A stretch of DNA of 51,606 nt from Nocardia carnea (lineage in GTDB: Bacteria > Actinomycetota > Actinomycetes > Mycobacteriales > Mycobacteriaceae), in the NCBI RefSeq assembly GCF_029868325.1, contig NZ_JARWNW010000138.1, forward strand, positions 1 to 51,606, written 5' to 3'. The first letter of the stretch is position 1, and each line of letters begins with the position of its first letter. Made by a program: the position numbers and the translations under genes. Under the pieces are notes generated by a model that worked only from the letters and a program-made list of their open reading frames with translations, was not told the DNA's origin and ran no database searches. Shown here piece after piece: positions 34,186 through 41,987 of the stretch.

Positions 34186-34650
34186 ATGGTACGTGACGGA
34201 AGAAAACTTGATGCCGCACAACAGGACGAGATCGTCCGCGGTATAGCCAGGGAACTGGTGAACGACGCACCGGAAACCTGGGATGAAATCAGGCACGTAC
34301 ACCTCGGAACGGTGCAGATAACTTCCAACTCCTTCGAATGGAAGCCCATCAACGGAGAATTCATTCGAATTTCTACTCCCCCGCCGGTTCGAGGAATGTT
34401 CGAAGAGCTCCGCGACGGAATGCGCCAGAAAGGCAAAGGAACATGGTTCACCGCGGTCCTCACGATCGAACGCTCCGGGAAATACAGTATCGAATACGAC
34501 TACGACAACGAACCGGCCTTCGTCCCACAACTGACCGACGGAGCCTACGCCCTCGACTACGACTACTTCCGCCGCGACGATGAACACACCCCGGACTGGC
34601 TGCGCCGCAAACTGGAAGGCAACCGCACAAACCCCAAAGGCGTCTCGTGA
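34186..34650 (+). CDS. YezG-family immunity protein
   Basis: 154 residues. The C-terminal half has the YezG/DUF600 pattern: SGKYSIEYDYDNEPAF, YALDYDYFRRDDEHTPDWL, RRKLEG. Proteins of this family neutralise YeeF/LXG-type nuclease toxins in the producer's cytosol. It begins two bases after the toxin stop; GGAGG inside the toxin's last codons is its ribosome site. The high Asp/Glu content suits a nuclease inhibitor. Together with the NS_2-type domain of the upstream gene it makes a clear toxin-immunity pair. Confidence 0.88.
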   Translation: MVRDGRKLDAAQQDEIVRGIARELVNDAPETWDEIRHVHLGTVQITSNSFEWKPINGEFIRISTPPPVRGMFEELRDGMRQKGKGTWFTAVLTIERSGKYSIEYDYDNEPAFVPQLTDGAYALDYDYFRRDDEHTPDWLRRKLEGNRTNPKGVS

Positions 34651-35030
34651 CCACAGTCCCCCGTTTCCGTCACGCACGCCCGGTCGACGGGTTCGATGAC
34701 CATGGCCGGCCCATCGTCAACCGGCCACCCGCCACGCGAGATATATTCGCCCCGTTGCTGTCCTACCTGGAATCCGCCCCCGTCGTCCTCGCCGCGCGTA
34801 GTTGCACAGCGGATATCTTCATCCCCTCGGACATAGATGTACCCCTCAATTTCCGAACCGACGGAGTGTGGATCTGGCCCGGCTCCGTACCGCACTACCT
34901 CAGAAAACACGGAACCCTACCCGAGCCAGATCTCGTCACCCACGCCATATCTCGCAGATTCTCGATCCCCGAACTGAACCTGGAAACACTCCGTCTCGCA
35001 GCCCGAGAAGCCGCTCCGACCAATTCTTGA
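34647..35030 (+). CDS. Conserved hypothetical downstream of the immunity gene
   Basis: 127 residues. Motifs: ATRDIFAPLLSYLESAPVVL, VPLNFRTDGVWIWPGSVPHY, LRKHGTLPEPDLVTH. The GTG start overlaps the immunity stop in GTGA, so it is coupled to it. Similar proteins seem to accompany YezG-type immunity genes in Nocardia; it may be a second immunity factor or a modulator. No catalytic motif seen. Confidence 0.75.
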   Translation: MTTVPRFRHARPVDGFDDHGRPIVNRPPATRDIFAPLLSYLESAPVVLAARSCTADIFIPSDIDVPLNFRTDGVWIWPGSVPHYLRKHGTLPEPDLVTHAISRRFSIPELNLETLRLAAREAAPTNS

Positions 35031-35177
35031 TCCGGCCCACATCCACTCAACTACCTCCGGACAGCGAAAGCGGTACACCTTCGCTCGGTCCAAACGGTCA
35101 CCTTCGCGCGAACGCCGGCTTTGCCGATACGGTGCGTGCGACCTGCAAGGATTGACATCCGAGGTAGTGTGGATGTT

Positions 35178-35654
35178 ATGAGCACGACGTACGACATCGT
35201 TCCCTTCAGCGACCTGCTGCACCGCCCTGCGGTCACCGTCGGTTTCCTCGACCGCGTTCGCGCCCTCCGACTGCGCCGGCGCGACGCCGGCGACCTGGCT
35301 TTGATGCGTGTCGAACAGCTCGACTCGGAAGGTGTCGTCGTCGACTTCACCGCGCGGCTCCTCGCCGGCCTCGTTCGACGTGTGGACCGCGACGCAGTGC
35401 GCGAGGTGCTACCCGACGCGCTTCCCTGGGTGGTTTTCCTACCCGACGAAGACGTCGACGAGTTCCTTACCGAACTGGTCGCCGTCGTACAGGGGGCAGC
35501 CACGCTGCAGAACCTCGCGCCTGTGGCGACATTGCTCGCGCAGTGGCGGCACACGGCCGAGGTGCACGCCGACCCCGCCCTGCTGGACCTCCTCACGAGC
35601 GAACCGGAAGGCGATCTCGGCCCGGTCCCGGCACCAGGAGGTCCCGGAGAGTGA
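35178..35654 (+). CDS. Type II antitoxin (prevent-host-death-like)
   Basis: 158 residues: MSTTYDIVPFSDLLHRPAVT, LDRVRALRLRRRDAGDLALM, then a helical domain (ALPWVVFLPDEDVDEFLTEL, APVATLLAQWRHTAEVHADP). Proteins of this kind pair with a RelE-like toxin in actinomycetes and bind DNA through the N-terminal part. The following gene overlaps by four bases (GTGA). ATG 35178 chosen; GAGG 13 bases upstream is weak. TTGACA occurs at 35152-35157, but a -10 at proper spacing would lie over the start codon. Confidence 0.75.
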   Translation: MSTTYDIVPFSDLLHRPAVTVGFLDRVRALRLRRRDAGDLALMRVEQLDSEGVVVDFTARLLAGLVRRVDRDAVREVLPDALPWVVFLPDEDVDEFLTELVAVVQGAATLQNLAPVATLLAQWRHTAEVHADPALLDLLTSEPEGDLGPVPAPGGPGE

Positions 35655-36004
35655 GTCCGAAACGTGGTGATCGGGCGGCACCACCGGCAGTGGGCACTGA
35701 GTTCGAGTTACGGTTCGCATGCACCGAGTCCTGCAGCGGCTGGGAACAACTGGCCAAGCAGGCACCCGCGAATCTGCGCCGTGCCTTCGAAACAATTCGT
35801 GCCAACCCACGATCGACGGCTTCACCGGAGCGGCACCACCGGCTGAAAGGCACGCTCGCCTCAGGTTCCTGGAAGGGCGCCACTATGGAACGTTGGCAGT
35901 ACGAGGTAACCGGCGGCGGCCGCATCTGGTACCTGATCGACGACACTCGCCGAACAGCATGGATTACCTACGCGGGTACAGGACATCCGAATACCACCGA
36001 ATGA
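35651..36004 (+). CDS. RelE/ParE-like toxin of a type II TA pair
   Basis: 117 residues. RelE-fold features: WEQLAKQAPANLRRAFETIR (helices 1-2), RHHRLKGTLASGSWKG (basic core strand) and MERWQYEVTGGGRIWYLID (C-terminal strands), ending TAWITYAGTGHP. RelE toxins cut mRNA in the ribosome or poison gyrase. It starts on GTG within the antitoxin stop (GTGA). Proline and arginine content otherwise like its neighbours. Substrate type not determined. Confidence 0.8.
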   Translation: MSPKRGDRAAPPAVGTEFELRFACTESCSGWEQLAKQAPANLRRAFETIRANPRSTASPERHHRLKGTLASGSWKGATMERWQYEVTGGGRIWYLIDDTRRTAWITYAGTGHPNTTE

Positions 36005-36079
36005 ACTGCACTCGCGCTCGCCCCGCAAGACGTTGATATAGCCATGTCCACAAGGTCTGGCGACGCGTAATCCGGAAAC

Positions 36080-36952
36080 CTACCCGGCGATCCCATCCAG
36101 GGCAGCGAGGTCGGCCGTGGAGAGCACGATGGCCGCGCCGGCGAGGTTCTCACGAAGATGAACAACTGACGAAGTGCCGGGAATCAGCAGGATATTCGGT
36201 GAGCGCTGGAGCAGCCAGGCCAGTGCGACCGCCATCGGAGTCGTTTCCAGGCGAGTAGCGACGGCGGAAAGCGCCGAGGATTGCAGGGGGCTGAAACCGC
36301 CGAGCGGAAAGAACGGGACGTACGCGATGTTCTCGCGAGCAAGACGATCGATCAGCTCGTCGTCGTGCCGGTGCGCCAGGTTGTACATGTTCTGTACACA
36401 GACGATCGGAGCGATCTGCTGCGCTTCGGCCACTTGCTCAGCGGTCGCGTTGCTCATGCCCAGGTGACGAATCATCCCTTGCTGCTGGAGACCGGCCAGC
36501 GTCTCGAACGCTTCGGCGATCGAACCAGCCACCGGTCCGGCGGCGTCGCCGAGGCGGAGATTCACCAGGTCCAGAACGTCGAGTCCGAGGGTTTCCAAGT
36601 TTTCCTCGACCTGGCGGCGCAACTCGTCCGGTTTCCGTGCCGGCGGCCAGCCACCCTGCGCGTCCCGGTTCGCGCCGACTTTCGTCACAATATGCAAGCC
36701 GTCCGGGTATGGGTGCAGGGCTTCGCGAATCAGCTGGTTGGTGACGAAGGGCCCGTATGCGGCACTGGTGTCGATATGGGTGATTCCCAGATCGACCGCT
36801 TCGCGCAGAACCGCCAGCGCTCCGTCATGGTCTGCCGGTGGCCCCATCACGCCGGGACCTGCCAATTGCATCGCACCGTACCCGAACTTCGTGACCGTGA
36901 AGCCCCCCGATGTCCAGGTGCCGCCGGGCAGTGTTGTCGGTGTGACAGTCAC
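36080..36952 (-). CDS. Aldo/keto reductase
   Basis: 290-residue (beta/alpha)8 NADPH-dependent reductase. Catalytic tetrad: Asp and Tyr in ITHIDTSAAYGPF, Lys in HIVTKVGANRD; the position of the fourth residue is in LDLVNLRLGDA, where the usual His is replaced by Asn-Leu-Arg. C-terminal cofactor motif LIPGTSSVVHLRENLAG. It fits the AKR subgroup of YdbC/oxidoreductases common in actinomycetes. GTG 36952 lies nine bases after GGAAGG; the TTG at 36961 abuts it. Stands alone. Confidence 0.92.
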   Translation of the reverse strand: MTVTPTTLPGGTWTSGGFTVTKFGYGAMQLAGPGVMGPPADHDGALAVLREAVDLGITHIDTSAAYGPFVTNQLIREALHPYPDGLHIVTKVGANRDAQGGWPPARKPDELRRQVEENLETLGLDVLDLVNLRLGDAAGPVAGSIAEAFETLAGLQQQGMIRHLGMSNATAEQVAEAQQIAPIVCVQNMYNLAHRHDDELIDRLARENIAYVPFFPLGGFSPLQSSALSAVATRLETTPMAVALAWLLQRSPNILLIPGTSSVVHLRENLAGAAIVLSTADLAALDGIAG

Positions 36953-37112
36953 TCGTATCAACCTTCCACGTGGTGTCCGGGGCGTTTCTGCCCCTGCACA
37001 GTTTCAGGCAACGGGCTTCCGGGCAGAAGAAGGCACCTCGAGGTTCGTAACGCGCACCGCGGTGTGACAAATCAGTTGCACCCCGGCCACCGGTATAGGT
37101 ACTGGTGGCTTC

Positions 37113-37994
37113 GTGGTGTACACCGATATCCCGCTGACCGAGAACATTCTGGACGTCGTCGCCGCCGAGTGGGGCCACCGCGGAACCGGCGAACGACTAC
37201 ACGGTGGCGAGGAATCCGCGGCCTACCGTCTCGGCGAGGTCGTCGTCCGTATCGGCTCGCCCGACCGCGATCCCGCCGAAATCGAATGGTGCAACGGCGT
37301 CGCCGCGGCCGCGGCGCGCTCGGTCCCCGAGGCCATCGCACCGCTACCCCGCGCCGATGGTTCCACGGTCACCGTGGTGGCCGGCCATCCGATCACGGTA
37401 TGGCCACTGGCCCGCGGGCAGTGGGCCGACGGCGAGGACCCTGTTCAGTTCGCCGAGGCCGCAGGCCTCCTTGCCCGGCTACATCGCGCCCTCGCCACGT
37501 ACCGGCCACCACCCCGGCCGGGGCGATCGTTTCTCGAAATCGGGCTCGACGGCGCACCGTCAGCGCACCTGCCCGACCCCGATCTCGACCGCTGGCTCGC
37601 CGAATTCACCCGCAGCGTCCGCCATCAGCCCCTGCACGGCGACTACTACGCGGGTAATCTCCTGTGCCACAACGGACACGTCACCACCGTTCTCGACTGG
37701 GACGAAGCCCTGATCGGCCCTCCTGAACTCGAACTCGCTTCGGCTGCATTGGAATTCACCGATGAAGTCCGCGGTGACCTTACCGGCGTTCGCGCCTTCG
37801 TCGCCGCATATCACGCGGCGGGCGGCACGGCGGGCGAACTCGACGACCTCTCGGTCAGCCAGCTCATTCGGCATCGGCTACGCAGAGAGGCCGCCTACTT
37901 CGACATCGCTGTAGCGCGTGGAATCGAACACGACGACGACGATCACGAATACCATCGCCAACGTTTGGCGGCATTCCACCGCTTCACACCCTGA
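37113..37994 (+). CDS. APH-family phosphotransferase
   Basis: 293 residues with the aminoglycoside phosphotransferase/choline kinase fold. Catalytic loop HGDYYAGNLL (Asp base and Asn magnesium ligand) and VLDWDEALIGPPELELA (DFG-equivalent Asp). N-terminal ATP-binding strand region GGEESAAYRLGEVVVRIG. These enzymes phosphorylate small alcohols, sugars or antibiotics; substrate unknown. Start GTG 37113 (a second GTG follows directly). The C-terminus is His/Asp-rich (EHDDDDHEYHRQR). Confidence 0.88.
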   Translation: MVYTDIPLTENILDVVAAEWGHRGTGERLHGGEESAAYRLGEVVVRIGSPDRDPAEIEWCNGVAAAAARSVPEAIAPLPRADGSTVTVVAGHPITVWPLARGQWADGEDPVQFAEAAGLLARLHRALATYRPPPRPGRSFLEIGLDGAPSAHLPDPDLDRWLAEFTRSVRHQPLHGDYYAGNLLCHNGHVTTVLDWDEALIGPPELELASAALEFTDEVRGDLTGVRAFVAAYHAAGGTAGELDDLSVSQLIRHRLRREAAYFDIAVARGIEHDDDDHEYHRQRLAAFHRFTP

Positions 37995-38113
37995 TCGGAA
38001 ACCGCCTTCGAACACGCGATACCTCGAGACCAGGGGTGCTGTCGTCCCGGATCAAGACTACGAGTGCTGCCGCCGGGAAACCGGTCACGACCGCCGGACC
38101 ACGGCGACCGCAC

Positions 38114-39001
38114 CTACCGATTCGCCGCGAGCGCGGTAGCGATGATTTCCGCGCTGCCGGCGTGCAGGGCCTGAGCCGCGGTCTTTCCGGTTTCCGCGAG
38201 GTAGGCATCGACCAGCCGGTTACCGGCGGAGTATCCCGCCCCCGTCGGCACTCCGACCGGGGTCACACCCAGGTGCTCGGCAATGGTGTCGCCGTGCACC
38301 CAGGCCGAGAAGTTCTGCATACCGGTGACATCCAGACCGGAAACGACTTTCGCGAACGCCTCGTCGTCGTGCAGGGTGGGCACGCCGAGACGGGCATAGC
38401 CGAGGTCGTCACCGTAGAGTTCGCGGGCGAATGCGTCGGCCAGACCCTCGCCCACCACATGCTCGCCGACGGTGACCGTCATCGGATCCCACACCACACC
38501 GCCGGGGCTGTAGCGCAGATTGTGGTGGAGTTCGTGCACCGCAGTACATTCCAGGCGTTCCAGGTTCTCCGGGTAGGGCCACAGGGTGATCGTGATGTAA
38601 CCGGAGATACCGCCGAAGCCGGTGACGCCGAGGCTCGGAACCATGAAATTGGTGTCGCCCGGGTCGCCGAGCACCAGGAGCACGGTGATGTCCGGGGCCT
38701 CGAATCCGGGCGTCGCGGCGAGCAGTACCTCCGCCGCGTCGTCGACCGCCCGCTGCATACGCCTCCAGGCATCGGCCGCCGCGAGCGTTTCGAGGGCATT
38801 GAGGCAACGCTGCTCGTCGCGATCGAGCGGGAACCCGGCCGACTGGCGGTGGAACGCCACCAGATCGACCTCGCCCGGAAAGTACCGGTACATCCCGGTC
38901 GTCGGTTCGAGCATCGCGCGCAGCAGGTCTTCGCGCTCGGCCACAGGTGCCTGCAGGATCTGCTTCATCGCCGAGTAGGAGTCGAGAACAGTGATGGTCA
39001 C
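38114..39001 (-). CDS. DUF2268 putative zinc metalloprotease
   Basis: 295 residues. Zinc site HELHH (HExxH) in CTAVHELHHNLRYSP, followed about 35 residues later by EGLADAFAREL, the gluzincin third ligand Glu. Cytosolic, no signal peptide. DUF2268 proteins are predicted Zn-dependent proteases, some linked to stress response. ATG 39001. The gene is convergent with the phosphotransferase and 44 bases downstream of the Fic gene, so it may be co-transcribed with fic. Confidence 0.85.
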   Translation of the reverse strand: MTITVLDSYSAMKQILQAPVAEREDLLRAMLEPTTGMYRYFPGEVDLVAFHRQSAGFPLDRDEQRCLNALETLAAADAWRRMQRAVDDAAEVLLAATPGFEAPDITVLLVLGDPGDTNFMVPSLGVTGFGGISGYITITLWPYPENLERLECTAVHELHHNLRYSPGGVVWDPMTVTVGEHVVGEGLADAFARELYGDDLGYARLGVPTLHDDEAFAKVVSGLDVTGMQNFSAWVHGDTIAEHLGVTPVGVPTGAGYSAGNRLVDAYLAETGKTAAQALHAGSAEIIATALAANR

Positions 39002-39045
39002 CGAGCCGACGGTAAACCCTGACGTAGCGTGAGGCGCAAACCGGC

Positions 39046-40164
39046 TCAGAACGCGGCCAAGTCATAGGAGGTGCTACGGCCGCCCGAGGTCGAGCGTTCC
39101 AGAACACCGAGGTCTACCAACTCGTTGATATCTCGCAGCGCGGTGTCGGGTGAGCATTTGGTGAGGATCGCCCATTTCCGTGTGGTGAGTTTTCCGTCGA
39201 ACCCCTCCAGCAGCCGGTTCAACATCGCGATCTGGCGGTCGCTCATCCGGGCCGGTTGCCGCAGACGCCAGAAACGGGACTTCCGGAGAACCTTGTCGAC
39301 CGTCTCGTCCGAATGCTGGATCGCCCGCCGCAGCGTCTCGAGGAACCAGATGAGCCACTCCGTCACATCGAGAGTGCCTTTCTGGGTGCGCTCCAGGATT
39401 CGGTAGTACGCCGCGCGGTCGCGCTGGATCTGCGCTGAAAGACTGTAGAAGCGCCGGGAACTGTGGTCGGCGCGGGCCAGCCACAGATCGCCGAGGGCGC
39501 GGGCTATCCGTCCGTTTCCGTCGTCGAACGGGTGCACAGTGACGAACCACAGATGTGCCAAGCCAGCTTTGACCAGCGCAGATTCGGTCGCGTCGGCGTT
39601 CACCCATTCCAGGAATTCCCGCATTTCGGTGTCCAGCCGCGCGGCGGGAGGCGCTTCGAAATGCACGCGCTCCCGACCGTAACCACCGGATACCACCTGC
39701 ATAGGACCAGCGGCGTCGGTGCGCCAGCCGCCGATGGTGAGCCGGGTTCTGCCGGAGTATCCGGTCGGGAAGAGCGCGGCGTGCCAGCCGAACAGCCGAT
39801 CCGCCGTAACCGGATGATCGTGGTGTGCGGTGGCGTCGAGGATCATTTCGACGACACCATGCACATGCCGGTCGGCAGGAGCGAGCGCCCCGATATCCAC
39901 GCCGAGGTGCCGCGCGAGAGAGGACCGGACGGAGGCCACGTCCAGCAGTTCGCCCTCGATCTCACTGGTTTTTACGACATCCTGGGTGAGCACGGACAGG
40001 CTCGCCTCGTCTTTCACCCCTTCGGCGGTCTCGGCGAAGCGTCCCAGCAGACGCCCCTGCTGGTGAGCGACTTCGGCAAGCGGGCCTATCAGTCGCCCGG
40101 CGTCGTACCCGAACGCAGGCCAATCGGCATGCTGCCAGATGTACCTGCGATATTCGGGGGCCAT
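39046..40164 (-). CDS. Fic-family protein with C-terminal winged HTH
   Basis: 372 residues. N-terminal Fic-associated region (RYIWQHADWPAFGYDAGRL), inhibitory-helix motif (S/T)xxxE(G/N) as TSEIEG in VVKTSEIEGELLDVASVRS, the catalytic Fic loop HPFDDGNGRIAR, and a C-terminal winged HTH (TRKWAILTKCSPDTALRDIN, ELVDLGVLERS). Fic enzymes transfer AMP to protein hydroxyls; the Glu of the inhibitory helix keeps them off. The HTH suggests it also binds DNA. ATG 40164 lies at the edge of a large inverted repeat, a likely self-operator. Confidence 0.93.
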   Translation of the reverse strand: MAPEYRRYIWQHADWPAFGYDAGRLIGPLAEVAHQQGRLLGRFAETAEGVKDEASLSVLTQDVVKTSEIEGELLDVASVRSSLARHLGVDIGALAPADRHVHGVVEMILDATAHHDHPVTADRLFGWHAALFPTGYSGRTRLTIGGWRTDAAGPMQVVSGGYGRERVHFEAPPAARLDTEMREFLEWVNADATESALVKAGLAHLWFVTVHPFDDGNGRIARALGDLWLARADHSSRRFYSLSAQIQRDRAAYYRILERTQKGTLDVTEWLIWFLETLRRAIQHSDETVDKVLRKSRFWRLRQPARMSDRQIAMLNRLLEGFDGKLTTRKWAILTKCSPDTALRDINELVDLGVLERSTSGGRSTSYDLAAF

Positions 40165-40178
40165 GCGGTGATAATACT

Positions 40179-40211
40179 CCGTATTCACCGCAAAATATGC
40201 GGTGAATACGG
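40179..40211. promoter_or_regulatory. 14-5-14 perfect inverted repeat upstream of fic
   Basis: CCGTATTCACCGCA (40179-40192) and TGCGGTGAATACGG (40198-40211) are exact complements around AAATA. A third, imperfect copy, TGCGGTGATAATAC, spans 40164-40177 and covers the last base of the fic start codon. The site could be an operator bound by the Fic C-terminal HTH. Nothing else is seen in 40212-40251. Confidence 0.7.
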
Positions 40212-40251
40212 GGCCGCAGCACCGCGCAGCGGATCCACCCGCGGGCCGGTC

Positions 40252-40292
40252 ACTATGCATTACGCAGGGCGAAACCCTACGTAATGCATAGT
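40252..40292 (-). terminator. Hairpin terminator of mgtE
   Basis: ACTATGCATTACGCAGGG (40252-40269) pairs with CCCTACGTAATGCATAGT (40275-40292) with one mismatch in 18, loop CGAAA. It begins eight bases after the mgtE stop on the minus strand. Confidence 0.8.
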
Positions 40293-40299
40293 CGGCTGC

Positions 40300-41664
40300 T
40301 CAGATCCCCAGGACCAATTTCGCCGTGGTGAAGTAGATGATCAGCCCGGTGGCGTCCACCAGTGTGGTGACCATCGGGGCCGACACCACCGCCGGGTCGA
40401 TACGCAGCCGCTTGGCCAGCAGCGGCATGGTGCCGCCGATGGTGGCGGCCCAGGCGCAGATCAGGACCAGCGTAACCGCGACGACCACCGCGACCTTCGG
40501 GCCTACGAACAGTCCACCGATCACCAGGCCCACAGCAGACAGCATCCCGCCCAGCACCAGGCCGACCCGGCATTCACGCCAGATCACCTTGAATAGGTCG
40601 CCGCCGCGGACCTCGCCCACCGCGACCGCGCGCACGCAGGCGGTGGCGGCCTGGGCGCCCGCGTTACCGCCGGCACCTATCAGCAGCGGAATGAACAGCG
40701 CCAGCTGGGCTGCCTGTTCGAGGGTGGTCTCGAAGAAACCGGTCACGCTGACGGTGAGGGTCGCGGCGACCAGCAGCAGCATCAGCCACAACGCGCGGTA
40801 GCGGGCGAGCTGGAAAACGCCCGCCGCCATGTAGTGGCCCTCCCACGGCGCCGAACCGGCCTGCTTGGCGACGTCCTCGCTATCGGCCGCCTCGATGACC
40901 TCGACGGCGTCGTCGATGGTGAGCAACCCGACCAGCCGGTCCTCGCTGTCGACGACCGGCAGGTTGATGTCGTTGGTTTCGCGCATCAGGCGCGCGGCCT
41001 TCTCCGCCGAATCCGTGGCACGGACGAACGCGGGTTCGGTGACCACCAGATCCGCGACCATCGTGTCGGGGCCGGTGAGCACCAGTTCCCGCAGTTCGAC
41101 GATGCCCTGCAAACGGCGGCCGGCATCGACCACGGGCAGGGTGTACACGGTTTCGGCGTTCTCGCCTTTGACCCGCACGATCCGCAGCGCATCGGCGACG
41201 GAAAGCGTGCCCGGAATCGCGACGACCTCGGGCGACATGTACCGCCCGACCGATCCCTCCGGATAGCCCAGCAGCGCGGCGGTCATCCGCCGGTCCCGGG
41301 GGCTCAGCCCGGCCAGCACCTTCTTCGCCACCTTGGCGGGGGCTTCGCGGAGCATGCGGGCACGGTCGTCGGGGGCCATCCCCTCGACGAGTTCGCGGAA
41401 GGTCTGGTCACGCAGCCCCTGCAGGATCTGCTGCTGATCGACGGGTTCGAGTTCCTCGAACACCGCCAGCGCCAGATCCTTGTCGAGCAGGCGGAACGCC
41501 ACGCCGGCCTCGACCGCGTCCATACGCGCGAGCTCGTCGGCGATGACATGCGGCGGATGATTGTCCAGCCAGTGCAGCGCGGCGTCGACGCGATGGCTTT
41601 CGACCACGTTCTGGAGGGATTCCGACAGCGTCGTCGGCGCTTCGATGAGTTCGATCTGCGACAT
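40300..41664 (-). CDS. mgtE: Magnesium transporter MgtE
   Basis: 454-residue Mg2+ channel. Order: N-domain of helical superhelix (about 20-130; HPPHVIADELARMD, LLGYPEGSVGRYMSPEV), two CBS domains (about 135-255) that sense cytosolic Mg2+, the plug helix, and five TM segments with LIGAGGNAGAQAATACVRAV and TLVDATGLIIYFTTAKL as family marks. MgtE works as a homodimer; Mg2+ binding to the cytosolic part closes the pore. GAGGA precedes ATG 41664. A 91-base stretch separates it from a 19-codon leader ORF, and a hairpin terminator follows. Confidence 0.96.
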   Translation of the reverse strand: MSQIELIEAPTTLSESLQNVVESHRVDAALHWLDNHPPHVIADELARMDAVEAGVAFRLLDKDLALAVFEELEPVDQQQILQGLRDQTFRELVEGMAPDDRARMLREAPAKVAKKVLAGLSPRDRRMTAALLGYPEGSVGRYMSPEVVAIPGTLSVADALRIVRVKGENAETVYTLPVVDAGRRLQGIVELRELVLTGPDTMVADLVVTEPAFVRATDSAEKAARLMRETNDINLPVVDSEDRLVGLLTIDDAVEVIEAADSEDVAKQAGSAPWEGHYMAAGVFQLARYRALWLMLLLVAATLTVSVTGFFETTLEQAAQLALFIPLLIGAGGNAGAQAATACVRAVAVGEVRGGDLFKVIWRECRVGLVLGGMLSAVGLVIGGLFVGPKVAVVVAVTLVLICAWAATIGGTMPLLAKRLRIDPAVVSAPMVTTLVDATGLIIYFTTAKLVLGI

Positions 41665-41755
41665 GAGAAGTCCTCGGCACAGCGTTGTTTGCGAGTGATT
41701 CGAAAGAAGTCACACCGCGAGGCGCCGAACCGGGCCGCTCCGCCGGCAGAGATCG

Positions 41756-41815
41756 CTAGCGGAAACGCGGGAGGACGGCGCCGCGCGGCCTTCGACTGGG
41801 AGGTTCGCTGCGCAT
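41756..41815 (-). CDS. mgtE leader peptide (mgtL-like), 19 residues
   Basis: An ATG at 41815 with an exceptionally strong ribosome site (AAGGAGG, ten bases upstream, 41826-41832) opens a 19-codon frame, MRSEPPSRRPRGAVLPRFR, ending in TAG. Its composition resembles the enterobacterial MgtL peptide, [17 protein letters not shown]: an acidic-proline start, Arg-rich middle and -L-x-x-FR end. In enterobacteria, low Mg2+ or proline destabilises ribosomes on that leader and raises expression of the downstream transporter. By analogy this peptide may sense Mg2+ for mgtE. No M-box riboswitch was recognised. A palindrome ATGCG-AA-CGCAT lies further upstream at 41888-41899. Confidence 0.55.
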   Translation of the reverse strand: MRSEPPSRRPRGAVLPRFR

Positions 41816-41987
41816 TGCAACACCACCTCCTTCTCGGTCACCGCCGCGCGCCGGAACGCGCCGCTCATCCAGGTCAATAGTCTATGAATGCGAACGCATC
41901 CTTGTGCAGGATACATCCCCGGGCCGGGAAACCGGCATCGCAACGTTCGTCACACGGCGTTTCACACTCCCGGGCGTGTCTGCCGGG

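Noticed and set aside
35152..35180. TTGACA as a sigma-70-type promoter of the toxin-antitoxin pair
   Set aside because: A -10 at normal spacing would overlap the antitoxin ATG, so transcription would start inside the gene; kept only as a note.
41710..41943. 77-codon minus-strand frame overlapping the mgtE leader
   Set aside because: In a different frame from the leader ORF; the strong AAGGAGG is not placed for its start and the translation is not protein-like.
41665..41987. M-box (ykoK) magnesium riboswitch upstream of mgtE
   Set aside because: Looked for the conserved M-box core; none recognised. The leader instead has the short ORF.
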